Source of the DNA: Tritrichomonas foetus
Taxonomy: Eukaryota > Parabasalia > Tritrichomonadida > Tritrichomonadidae
Direction of reading: 5' to 3'
Assembly (NCBI GenBank): GCA_001839685.1
Contig: MLAK01000363.1
Location: 36,087 to 100,086 of the forward strand
DNA length: 64,000 bases
The notes beneath the pieces are model-generated. The model was not told the origin of the DNA. It saw only the letters and a list, made by a program, of their open reading frames with translations, and ran no database searches. Position numbers and translations under genes: made by a program. This document shows, in pieces, positions 38,878 through 49,000 of this stretch. Within the stretch, counting starts at the first letter, position 1. Each line of letters starts with the position of its first letter.

Positions 38878-39514
38878 AAGGAATGAGAAAATTAGAATTG
38901 CTGGCACTTTTTAAGTATTTCTTTGATCGCGAAAAGTGAAATGAGTCTTTGAATTGAGAGTGCAATTCTTACAAAAAGTGAAAAAACTCGAAGTGAAAAA
39001 ATAAAAATACAAACAAAATGGGAGAAATTGAGTTATTGAAATTTTATGAAATTGACAGTTATTTCAATAAGTCATAACTTTTTCAAATAAACATACTCTC
39101 AAATAAAACATTTTCCTCGTGAACGAAATCATGACCTAACAAATTTATTGATGAATAATAATTATAATAACAAGTAAACAATATAATAGTAATAAAAATA
39201 ACCAACGAAACATATATTAGCTTGAAACAATTTGGTAGATTTTCATTTTCCTATGGGATTTGTATTTGTGAAGTGAAAGGTCAAATTAAGGTCAAAAATG
39301 ATACATTTATATTTTTATTTTATGGCCGGTCTTCCTTTTTTGATTTAGTTGAAAAATTATTCTATCACTGCTGTCAAACAGTTTATTCCTATTGAAAAAT
39401 CTTTCATATAACCAGAATCAGAGGCAAAAAAACAATGAATATAATATTTATTAGTTTCAAACAATTTATGAGAATAAGCTTATTCTCTATTACCCTAGAT
39501 ATGGCCTAAATAAT
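38878..39514. other. Intergenic region with one copy of a dispersed 60-bp repeat
   Basis: 637 bases. It contains the sequence at 39241-39301 that recurs at 62172-62230. Short related words (TAGCTTGAAACAATTT at about 39219, TAGTTTCAAACAATTT at about 39450) also recur inside it. No gene was seen. Confidence 0.5.
39241..39301 (+). repeat. Dispersed about 60-bp noncoding repeat, copy A
   Basis: Begins TTCATTTTCCTATG and includes GTGAAGTGAAAGGTCAAAT. It matches 62172-62230 in the same orientation with about seven substitutions and a 2-base indel. Confidence 0.75.
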
Positions 39515-40753
39515 TTATCCATATTTAGATGACTGAATAATATTATAATTTTTCAGTAATCCATTTACACAAGTTTTAAACCTTGGAATTTCATTTAAAA
39601 GTCCGTAAAATGATTCTGATCTTTCTGCCTCTTCACTTGCACTATTTAGAATTCTACAACAGAGGGCAACAATGGATTTGATAGTTTCTGACCTAACCAT
39701 ATCAACACACATAGGTATAAAGTCAGGAACCAATCTTGATGATACAACCATTGATGTAAATGCAGCTTCAGCAAAATCACCAATTGCCATAAATAAAAAA
39801 GTATGACATGAAAACTGAACAATTAATCGATTCATTGTAGATGCAAGTTGAGCATCGGCTATATAAAAATGTAGCTGTGGATCATATTTTAACATTTTCG
39901 TAATCATCTTCAATGCAGCAACTCTACATCTTGTGCATTCAATATATGCATCTTTTAATATATCAATTACTTGCTGAAAAAAGCATCGCATGACATCAAT
40001 TGTTTCTTTGCAATATATTGCTAGTAATGCCTCTAATTGATCGTCTTCATATAATTTCGTGATCTTTTGTGATATTTTTGACATTACTTTTTTCTGTGCA
40101 AAATGAGGAAATAGAATTGGAGATTTTTCAGAAATAGCAACCAGTCGAAACAAATAGGCAAGTCTTAAATCATCAACAGAAACCATTGCAATTTGTTCTG
40201 TTATAATTGTTTCGAATTTAGAAAGCACTAACCATTTTTGAATTTTTGCAAATCTTGACTTATTCTTAAATAATGCTTTAAAAAAGTCGAATATCGGTTG
40301 TTCATCTATATATGATAAGAATTGGAAAATAAATCCACATGACTTAACAAGTTTTTCTGGTCGATGAATAATTGCAGCCAAAGTAACACCTGCTAATCTT
40401 GTTAATGATAGGAATTGAAATGAGTCCTTGTTTAATATTTTAATACAATATTCTTGTAAGAGCGAATTATCGAGTATAGCATCAACCATTGATAATTCAC
40501 CAACTGCAACTATTAAATAACAACGCGTTCCTAATGTTGAAATTGATGATTCAAATATGTAAGGTGCAAGTTCTATAATATTATCTGATAACGTTTTCGC
40601 TATATCATGATATCTTTGTGTAATTTCTCCTTTTTTAAATGTCTGGAAAATGGGAATTTTTTCAGGTTGTTTCAATAGCATGTCATAAGTATAATTTATG
40701 GTATCAATTGGTTTTGGAGGACAAAATCCAACTGGCGGCCATGATGCGATCAT
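39515..40753 (-). CDS. All-helical repeat protein, possibly SAPS-domain-like
   Basis: 412 residues from the first ATG (40751-40753); the frame opens 16 codons higher only through a GTG. It is a regular array of amphipathic helices without transmembrane character, as in ARM/HEAT proteins. The central part (VAVGELSMVDAILDN, then KILNKDSFQFLSL, then FLSYIDEQPIFDFF) resembles the SAPS domain of PP6 regulatory subunits, in which loss-of-growth tests define Sit4 partners. That assignment is weak. Other ARM-type scaffolds fit as well. Confidence 0.6.
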   Translation of the reverse strand: MIASWPPVGFCPPKPIDTINYTYDMLLKQPEKIPIFQTFKKGEITQRYHDIAKTLSDNIIELAPYIFESSISTLGTRCYLIVAVGELSMVDAILDNSLLQEYCIKILNKDSFQFLSLTRLAGVTLAAIIHRPEKLVKSCGFIFQFLSYIDEQPIFDFFKALFKNKSRFAKIQKWLVLSKFETIITEQIAMVSVDDLRLAYLFRLVAISEKSPILFPHFAQKKVMSKISQKITKLYEDDQLEALLAIYCKETIDVMRCFFQQVIDILKDAYIECTRCRVAALKMITKMLKYDPQLHFYIADAQLASTMNRLIVQFSCHTFLFMAIGDFAEAAFTSMVVSSRLVPDFIPMCVDMVRSETIKSIVALCCRILNSASEEAERSESFYGLLNEIPRFKTCVNGLLKNYNIIQSSKYG

Positions 40754-41085
40754 CAAAGAAAGAATTTTTTTCAATACATCAGATTTATATTGAATTATCA
40801 CAAAAAATGAAAATACTTCAGAAATTTTTGTTCATTAAAGACCAAATATGAATTGTATATTTTTAAGGGAAGGTAGGGCAGTTTTAAATGTATAGAATAT
40901 ATTGAGAAAATTATCAAAACTTTATTTTTCTTTCAAAATTGAGAAATAGAAATCTAAACTTTTTAAATGAAAACCCTTCAACACCTCCATTTTCCATGTT
41001 TATATGGTCAAAATTATAACGAAAAGACCATATATATACGGAAAAAGTTGATTGAGAAAACTGGTAAATTTGGTTGTTGATCCAA
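40754..41085. other. Divergent intergenic region
   Basis: 332 bases between the helical-repeat gene and the kinase-Sel1 gene. It is a shared promoter region, AT-rich, with no clear initiator. Confidence 0.5.
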
Positions 41086-44000
41086 ATGTCAGCCACATAT
41101 TCTCCAGATGATTTTCAAATCATCAAAACCATAAAGAAAAATCAATTTGTATCAACTTTGTTTGTACAAAATAGAAAAACAGGAAATTTTTATATGGCCG
41201 ATCAATTATCCATAAGTATGGAAGATAAAACTACACTTGAATATTTTCTAAATTTAATTAATAAGTTGGTTTCATTTCATTTTGAATCTATTCAATTCAT
41301 TGCTGGATTTTCTTTAACTAATTTTGAAGGAATTTCCAATCCCGTTTTGTTCTACAATTATTCTCAAGACCAAAAAGTTTTATATGATTTCGTTCATGAG
41401 TATGATCAAAAATCCTTTACAAATCAAATTATTCATATTTATGAAATTATCATTGGATTATCTTTTTTACATCATCATAGTATTATATATGGTGACCTAA
41501 ATCCAAAAAATATATTAATTCAACAACCGAGTCATATTTTATTGTCAAATGTTAGTTATCATAAGTTCTTTCCGTTGTCGCTGAATAGCCAAACAAATCC
41601 AGTTATTCCAGAATCAATTTTAAATACAGAAATTTGTTATACAAAAGAAACAGATGTTTATTTACTGGGGAAAATAATTTCATCGATTTTAACCAGAAAC
41701 AATTCTGAAAGAATAGCTTCAAAGCCACTTTTCGATTCAGATGTTCCAATTGAGCTAGTACATCTAGTAACAAAGTGTTTAAATAATGATCCAGCGCTTC
41801 GTCCAACAATTGATGAAATTTTCGTATTGTTTGAAGAGTCAATTAAATTAATAAATCAAAACGAAATAAATCAAAATAATGTTAATCAATTTGATAAAAA
41901 GCAATTTTCGAATTTCTTTTTGTCAAATTTCCAGGTCCCTTGGTCAATTTATGAAAATTTGAGTGTAAAAGATAGAGAACAAGTTCGATTTTCTGCATTT
42001 GGAAATAATTCATCGAAATTTTATGTGACAAAATGCTTTTTATTTGGAAAAAATTCATTTCCTAAAAATTTAGAAATTGGAATTCCTTTTTTGGATTCAC
42101 TTAATTCAAATAATTATCCAAGTTCTTTGTTTTTTACTGGACGCCTTTATGAAGAAGGAATCATTTCACCACAATTCTCTCAAAGTATAGAAAAAGCGAT
42201 TATATTCTATGAAAAATCTGCAAAACTGAAAAATATTCCAGCAATGAGTCGGCTTGTTGAGATTTATTCTCAAACGAAAGAAAAACAGCCAGATGCTTTT
42301 AAATATTGTAAGATTATCGCAGATACTGGAAATTTGGATGCTGTTAATACTTTGGGTACATTTTACCACGAAGGAATTGGAATTGAAAAAGACAATAAAG
42401 TTGCAGCCGATTTATTTAAATCTGCAGCTGAAAAAGGAAATCTTCGAGCAGCACTAAATTATGGAATCATGTGTAAATTTGGAATTGGTGTTGAAAAAGA
42501 TCTCCAAGAAGCTTTAATATATATGAAACTTGCAGCTTCTCAAGATAAACAGGAAGCAACTTTCCAGTATGCCTGCTTAATTGAACAACTCGTTCAAGTA
42601 CAAGAAAACATGAACAAAAAAGATGTAAATAATGATCAAAGTTCTAACGAAATTAATATGGAAAAAGTACGAGGACTTTTTCAAATTGCTGCTGATAATA
42701 AACATCCAGAAGCTTGTAGAAAATTTGGAGAAATTTTATTGAATGAAAACAAGATCAACGAAGCAAGGAAATATTTGATTTCTGCAGCTACTTTTGGCGA
42801 TTTAAAAGCAAAAGAACTCTTAGATAATGATAAACATTCAGGTAATGATTTCAATAAGGTTTCTGGTGAAAAATTGAATCATGCAATGAAAATCAAAACT
42901 GCTGCAGATTCAGGAGATGCAATTGCAATGATAAATTATGGTCTTATTCTTGAAAACGGCAATTCTGGTATTGAAAAAGATGAAAAAGAAGCAGCAAAAT
43001 ACTATAAAATGTCTGCTGATAAGGGAAACACTTATGGAATGCTAATGTATGCTAAAGTACTTGAAGCTGGAAAAGGAGTTACAAAAAACTTTTCTTTAGC
43101 CAAACAATATTATGAAAAAAGTGCAGAAGGTGGAAATTCAAAAGCAATGAACTGGATTAGCCAACAATATAATGAAAGTGATATTAAATCGCTTCATTTT
43201 AATCGAATGGCCGCTGAAAAAGGAAATCCAGAAAGCCTAAAAAAATTTGTTCGGATAATTAAAAATTCTCCTTCACTTGAACCAAATGTTCAAACGCAAA
43301 TGATGTTTTATAAAAAAGCAGCTGACATTGGCGATCCAGTTGGTCAATTGATGTATGGAAGTCTTCTCACTAAATCCGCAATTGAAAAACTTCATGATTA
43401 TGGAAGCGATGAAAATACCGAAAAAGCTGCTGAGCATTCGAAAGTTAAAATTAATAAAGATATGATTTCTGAAGGATTAAAATATATAAAATTATCTGCT
43501 GATTCGGGAAATGTTGAAGCAATGAATGCTTATGCATTTGTTTTATCTAATGAAAAGTACCAATGCATTGATTTTAAAACAGCTCTGGAATATTATTTAA
43601 AAGCTGCTTCTTTTGATGATCCTGCTGGTCTTGTAAATGCTGGATATTGGTTACAGAGTGGTGCAGAGGGAATAGAAATAGATTTAAACGAATCTATGCG
43701 GTTATTTAAACGTGCAGCTGACCTTGGTGATGCACAAGGATTATATAATTATGCAAACGCATTAGTTAATGGTGATTTCGGTGTTGAACAAGATTTTGAA
43801 GCAGCGGCAAGATTGTATAGGCAAGCGGCTGAAACACAAAATCATCATGATTCAATGGTTGCTCTTGGCACACTTTATGAAAATGGAAGAGGTGTGCAAA
43901 GGAACTATGAAGAAGCATTAAAATTATATAAAACTGCTGCAAATCTACAAAATGTTGATGCTCAAGCAAAATTTGGAATTTTGTTAGCTAAAACAAATCC

Positions 44001-44760
44001 TGCTAAAAAACAATTAGCAATAAAATACATAAAAAGAGCAGCAGCATTAAATAATTGTGATGCTTTAAACATATTTGGTGAATTTCAAATGATTGGATTT
44101 GGTGTTAAAAAAGACTATCAAGAAGCTAAAAAGCATTTTAAAGCAGCCGAAAAACTTGGTTCAACTTTGGCAATTTGTAATTTAGCAAAAATGGCGGAAA
44201 CTGGAAGAGGGACTTTAAAATCATATGAAAAAGCCCGTACTTTGTATGAACGTGCAATAAATGAAGAAGAAGAACCAACAGCATTATATAGAGTTGGGCT
44301 AATGAAATTAAATGGTCATTTATATGCAACGGATTATGATGCAGCGGAAAATTATTTTCTTGATGCAATTGAAGAAGAAGAAGTTGAAGATGCATTCTTT
44401 GCCCTTGGTTGGATGTATGAAAATGGAATAAAAGTTGATAAAAATTATGAAAAAGCTTTTGAATTGTATCAAAAAGGCTATAAATTGAATTCTATTTTGG
44501 CAACAATTGGATTGGGTCATCTTTATTTACTTGGAAGGGGAGTTGAGAAAAATGAAGCGCATGCCAAAACGATTTTTGATAAAGTTAATGAAATGACCGA
44601 AACTGAAGAGCTTGTTGAGTTTGGACTCCAATTTGAAAATGGAGAATCAGCTCCACAAGATGATAGTTATGCTGCTTTATGCTATAAAATCGCATCAGAC
44701 CATCAATCACAATGTGGAAGGGAAAATTATCAAAGGCTTGTTGACAAACAGAACCTATGA
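41086..44760 (+). CDS. Kinase-like protein with a long Sel1-repeat array
   Basis: 1224 residues from ATG 41086 (upstream TTG codons excluded). The N-terminal kinase-like domain (about 8-255) is heavily degraded. There is no glycine loop or VAIK lysine, HRD is YGD (IIYGDLNPKNIL), and DFG is SNV. It is a pseudokinase. From about 325 to 1215 there are more than twenty Sel1 repeats of 34-38 residues (A..G...A...LG..Y..G.GV..D...A...Y..AA..), which build a superhelical scaffold. Kinase-Sel1 fusions are expanded in trichomonads. The likely role is adaptor or scaffold. Confidence 0.85.
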   Translation: MSATYSPDDFQIIKTIKKNQFVSTLFVQNRKTGNFYMADQLSISMEDKTTLEYFLNLINKLVSFHFESIQFIAGFSLTNFEGISNPVLFYNYSQDQKVLYDFVHEYDQKSFTNQIIHIYEIIIGLSFLHHHSIIYGDLNPKNILIQQPSHILLSNVSYHKFFPLSLNSQTNPVIPESILNTEICYTKETDVYLLGKIISSILTRNNSERIASKPLFDSDVPIELVHLVTKCLNNDPALRPTIDEIFVLFEESIKLINQNEINQNNVNQFDKKQFSNFFLSNFQVPWSIYENLSVKDREQVRFSAFGNNSSKFYVTKCFLFGKNSFPKNLEIGIPFLDSLNSNNYPSSLFFTGRLYEEGIISPQFSQSIEKAIIFYEKSAKLKNIPAMSRLVEIYSQTKEKQPDAFKYCKIIADTGNLDAVNTLGTFYHEGIGIEKDNKVAADLFKSAAEKGNLRAALNYGIMCKFGIGVEKDLQEALIYMKLAASQDKQEATFQYACLIEQLVQVQENMNKKDVNNDQSSNEINMEKVRGLFQIAADNKHPEACRKFGEILLNENKINEARKYLISAATFGDLKAKELLDNDKHSGNDFNKVSGEKLNHAMKIKTAADSGDAIAMINYGLILENGNSGIEKDEKEAAKYYKMSADKGNTYGMLMYAKVLEAGKGVTKNFSLAKQYYEKSAEGGNSKAMNWISQQYNESDIKSLHFNRMAAEKGNPESLKKFVRIIKNSPSLEPNVQTQMMFYKKAADIGDPVGQLMYGSLLTKSAIEKLHDYGSDENTEKAAEHSKVKINKDMISEGLKYIKLSADSGNVEAMNAYAFVLSNEKYQCIDFKTALEYYLKAASFDDPAGLVNAGYWLQSGAEGIEIDLNESMRLFKRAADLGDAQGLYNYANALVNGDFGVEQDFEAAARLYRQAAETQNHHDSMVALGTLYENGRGVQRNYEEALKLYKTAANLQNVDAQAKFGILLAKTNPAKKQLAIKYIKRAAALNNCDALNIFGEFQMIGFGVKKDYQEAKKHFKAAEKLGSTLAICNLAKMAETGRGTLKSYEKARTLYERAINEEEEPTALYRVGLMKLNGHLYATDYDAAENYFLDAIEEEEVEDAFFALGWMYENGIKVDKNYEKAFELYQKGYKLNSILATIGLGHLYLLGRGVEKNEAHAKTIFDKVNEMTETEELVEFGLQFENGESAPQDDSYAALCYKIASDHQSQCGRENYQRLVDKQNL

Positions 44761-45331
44761 TTAGATTGCATTTATATGTAAATTGTTTGTGATATTAACT
44801 ATTTCTTGCTTGACAACTTAACAATGAGTTTTTTTCCCGAAAGTGTTTGATATAAGATTAATATTACAAAATAAAAATAAGAAAAAATGAAAGGACTATC
44901 AGTTTACAATACAGATATAAAAAGTAAATACAATTATGAGGCTTCTTGATCGTCAAATCCATGATAAATATCAATATATCCAAAAAAAAAACTTTATTCA
45001 CAATTTTCTTGACTTTTTTAGTTGATAATTTAGGAAAAGCTTCAATCAATGGGTGAATAACGTTAAAAATATCTTCAATTGATTTGGGTTTTTAATCTTC
45101 TGTAATGATCTATTTATCCATTTGTCTTCTGTTAATTCTATATCATTTGTAATTGTTTAAATGATTTATTTAAAATATATATTTTAACTAGTTTCAAACT
45201 ATCCAAAATAGAATTTGGAATGTCTCAATACATAAATTCTATATAAAAAGCTTATTGGAAATTCAAAAGTAAAGTTATTTCTTAATTCGATAATTATCTA
45301 CAATATATGATTAAACATACTTTCAAATATA

Positions 45332-45382
45332 TGGTGCAGCTTATGGACACTTTTATGCCCAAAAAAAGTGCTCTTATGGACA
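45332..45382 (+). repeat. Pogo/Tc1-like terminal-repeat sequence
   Basis: GGTGCAGCTTATGGACAC is followed by a 7-bp hairpin (CACTTTT / AAAAGTG) and a second CTTATGGACA. Doubled GGACA words of this kind are common in Tc1/pogo element ends. A second GGTGCA-start sequence lies near 45,787. No transposase is here, so it would be a relic. Confidence 0.35.
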
Positions 45383-45448
45383 AAAATGGCGAAGTGAGAA
45401 ATTTGGAAAAACAAAAATCATCTTAACTCATTTTTTATCACATTATTA

Positions 45449-45706
45449 TTATCTATTGGATAATATTTTAGTAGAGTTATCAATATGTTTTTGAAAAATG
45501 TCAATCTCAAAGATATTATCATGATCATCTTCTTTTAGTTGTATGAGTTCATCAGAAAGACTAGATTTCTGGGAATTTGTTAAAGATAAACATATGTTGA
45601 TAAAATTAATTATGTCTTCCAAATTATTCTCCAGTTGATAACATATAATTTGACCGAGTAATAAATGATTACTAACAATGACAAACTTGGCAGCATTCCA
45701 AGATAT
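45449..45706 (-). pseudogene. Met-less 85-codon coding-like frame, probably a gene fragment
   Basis: The minus strand is open from a TAA at 45707-45709 to a TAA at 45449-45451. The composition looks like protein (LENNLEDIINFINICLSL, then LSDELIQLKEDDHDN), but no ATG exists. A broken frame further down on the same strand (about 44,870-45,150, with segments ELTEDKWINRSLQKI and HPLIEAFPKLSTKKVKKI) could be the rest of the same dead gene. The family is not recognised. Confidence 0.4.
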
Positions 45707-46048
45707 TTAATAATGTTAAAATTGACTATCAACAAGCAAGGCGATTATATGGTTAATAAATTGACCAATGAAAATGGAAAACTGAGGTGCACTTGTATTT
45801 TGGCATTTTTTTGGGAAAAATTGTGATGTGGGTCCCACAAAAAGTTTGAAATCAATATACTTTTTCTGAATACTATTATATGATAATATGGAATACTCCG
45901 AGATATGATAGAACCTTCAAATTTCGCACTTCAAATCTCATCGCTAGCTATATATGCTTTTGTTACACTGTGAAATATATATACTCGATGAAAAAAGTTA
46001 AATAATAGTTATCAATTTGAAATAATCTAGTTTACATAAAATAGCAAA

Positions 46049-49000
46049 TTATTCGTATTTAAAATCATAATCATTTGAATCAGAATCAGATTTTGTATTT
46101 GATCTTCTTGATGTCCGGGTATTAGATTTCAATGTTAATGTTGGAATTACAATGAGATCAGTTTGATAGAAATTGATTTTGGGCTGCGTATAGTTTTCAG
46201 GAAAAGGATTGCTTTTCGTTGTTTTGATGTAATAATATTGAATAATATCACACCCAAAGCCGAATGTTTCATAAGGATTGTCTTTAAAATATGGATCAAC
46301 TTTTCCCCAAACTTCTAAAGGTGTTCGTCCTCTCCATAATTTTAATGTGCCCTTTTGAATCACAAATTCATTTGGTGTTACAATTTTGCATGTATAAAAT
46401 GTATTTTTATAATAGATTTTCGATCGAAATTTACATTTAAATAGTATACTATTATCAATCATATGTAGCTCTCCATCTCCAATACTCTCAATAATGATGT
46501 TGGAACATGTTATTGGTAATCTTATATCTGATTGGAATTTTTCTGGGACATCTATATATTTTGGAGTATTCCATCCACCAATATCATGAATAAAGTTTTC
46601 TATCCATTCAATCAGCCTATTTTCAACAAAAATAAAACCAATTTGGCCTTTTGCTGCTTTAAGAAAATCAAATTTTTTCTTCCGTTCAATGAGGAAAGAA
46701 TAATAATCCATTTCTTTAGGTGTTAAATTTTTTTGGAAATTTTCATTCTCTAAAACAGCTAATCCAAGATTATAGAATCCTTTTTCATTGATATAATTCA
46801 GTATGAAAAGATCATGAATTTCAGATTTCCACCATTCTGGATGAGCATTTGTTTGTACGATATATTCAATCATATCAAGATTAGGGATTCCATTCTTCAT
46901 GAAATCGCTAATACGTTGTAGCCATTTAATGTTCCGACATATTCTTTTGGATTTTTCAACATTTAAATACTTAGCAATTACAGCTCCATTATTTGGTGAT
47001 ATTCTTTCAATTGTATTCACAATGAATTTCAAAGGAATATTAGGTTCTAAAGTTGAAATAATTTTTGACGCGTTTATTAGTAACTCTATCGTATCTAGAC
47101 AAATTTCATTTCCGTCTATATCGTCAATCATATCAGTATTTTTTCCAATTTCTGCAAGAATTTTTAATATTTTTGGAATATTTCCCCCTGGAAGTGGGTC
47201 ACTAGAAATTTGGAGGAAATGAAATGTGTGACATTCATACAAGGAATCAATCAATTGAATAAGACGACTTGTACAAAATTTTTTCGATGGCTTCTTTTTC
47301 CGCCCCATTTTTGGATCATTAAAAATGCTTTCCCAATTTCCCCACCCATGCATAAAGGTAAGTGATAGTAATACGAAATCATCTTCATTGTTCCACTTGC
47401 CACGACATGTTGTATCAGGAGTCTTTCGACCATTTTTTGCCCATTCAATTAGAGTTTTCAATTGTATGAGCCTTCTTACATCTTGATCTGCATGTTTATG
47501 TAGAGAATTTCTCCATTTTCTTGAGCAAAATGCATCAGAGTTCATGATCCCTCTCTGTTTAGTTGTTAATTTAAAATTTCGATCAGTGATATATTTAAGA
47601 TGTTCTTCCGGTTTTTCTAAAGATAATGATAAAATAAATAAAATAATCGAACTTCCATCAATTATCATATCAAGAGTTAAAACACCAATTGCATTGGCAA
47701 TTTGATCCCATCTTCCATATCCAAATAACAGAAGTGAATGGTGAAGGGAATCACGCATTTTTGGTGTCCATAAATCATTTGCCACATTAAATGTTTCATC
47801 TTTAGAAATGTCCATAAATCCTGGAGAGTGTCTAGTCTTCCTTTCTCTGGGATAAGATATGGGTTTTTCTGATTCTTCCATTTCAGGATTTGATAGTAAT
47901 CTTTTCCAAAAATTTTTATCATTTACATCTAATTCGTCTCCATCTTTATCAATAATAAAAGATGCCTTTGAAAAAGATGAATCTGTATCAACATGAGATA
48001 TGCTTTTCGTTCTTCGCTGTAAAATTTCATCAATATCTTCTGTGATAAATTTTTCTATTTCTGATTCATCTTCATTATACACATAATATGCTCCTTTTTT
48101 AAGAAGAGTTTCAATTTCTTTGGTACTAATATTATTCTTTATGCCGTCAACTTTGGTATCAAGAATCGCTTGATCTAATCCTAGTTTTAAAGATGCTCTT
48201 TCAAACATTTCACTTTCATATGTTCCACGTGTAATTAGTCTATAAACTTTGACTTCATGTGTCTGGCCAATTCGATGACATCTTGCTTGTGCTTGAATAT
48301 CATTTTGTGGATTCCAATCACTATCATATATTATGACTGTGGTAGCAGCTATGAGGTTCAGCCCTACTCCACCCGCTTTAGTACAAAGGAGAAAAACAAA
48401 AACACCAGATTCAGGATCATTAAATTGATCAATTGCTTCCTGTCTGTTTGTTACACTTCCATCAATTCTTACATATTGATATTGCCTATAATTTAAAAAA
48501 TCAGCTAGTATATCAAGTACTCTAACCATTTGGGAAAAAATCAATACTTTAGTATTTTGCACTTTCAATTTTGAGAGTAATTTATCAATGAAGACCAATT
48601 TCCCACTCGATTCTATCATAACTTGTAAAGGATTTTGGCCTGGTCGCACAATTTCATCTTCTGCTTTGGGTAACAAAAAAGGATGATTGCAAACTTTCCG
48701 AAGCTGCATAGCCAAATTGTGTAAATCCCTTATCCGAACATACGTTTTATTCGAAGTTAATATACCAGATTTCTGATCAATTAGTAATCGATAATAGTAT
48801 TTTTGAGTTTTAGTTAGTTCTACTTCAACAATAGTTTCTTCTTTGGAGCCAATATTGGTGTCAACATCTCTCTTTTTTCTTCTCAGCATATAGGGCTTTA
48901 AAGCAAGTTTTAATAATTTGACATCTTCAGCAGTTTGGCAATTATTATATTGGTTTTGAAATCGCTCTATGGAAGTGAAAGTGTTTGGTTCAATAAAATG

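Larger units (their letters stand above)
44761..46048. other. Gap with decayed coding fragments and transposon-like ends
   Basis: 1.3 kb. It holds (a) a Met-less minus-strand frame of 85 codons at 45449-45706, (b) a plus-strand Sel1-like scrap at 45706-45753 (NNVKIDYQQARRLYG then stop), (c) TIR-like sequence at about 45332-45382, and (d) a minus-strand broken frame at about 44,870-45,150. None is an intact gene. Confidence 0.5.
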
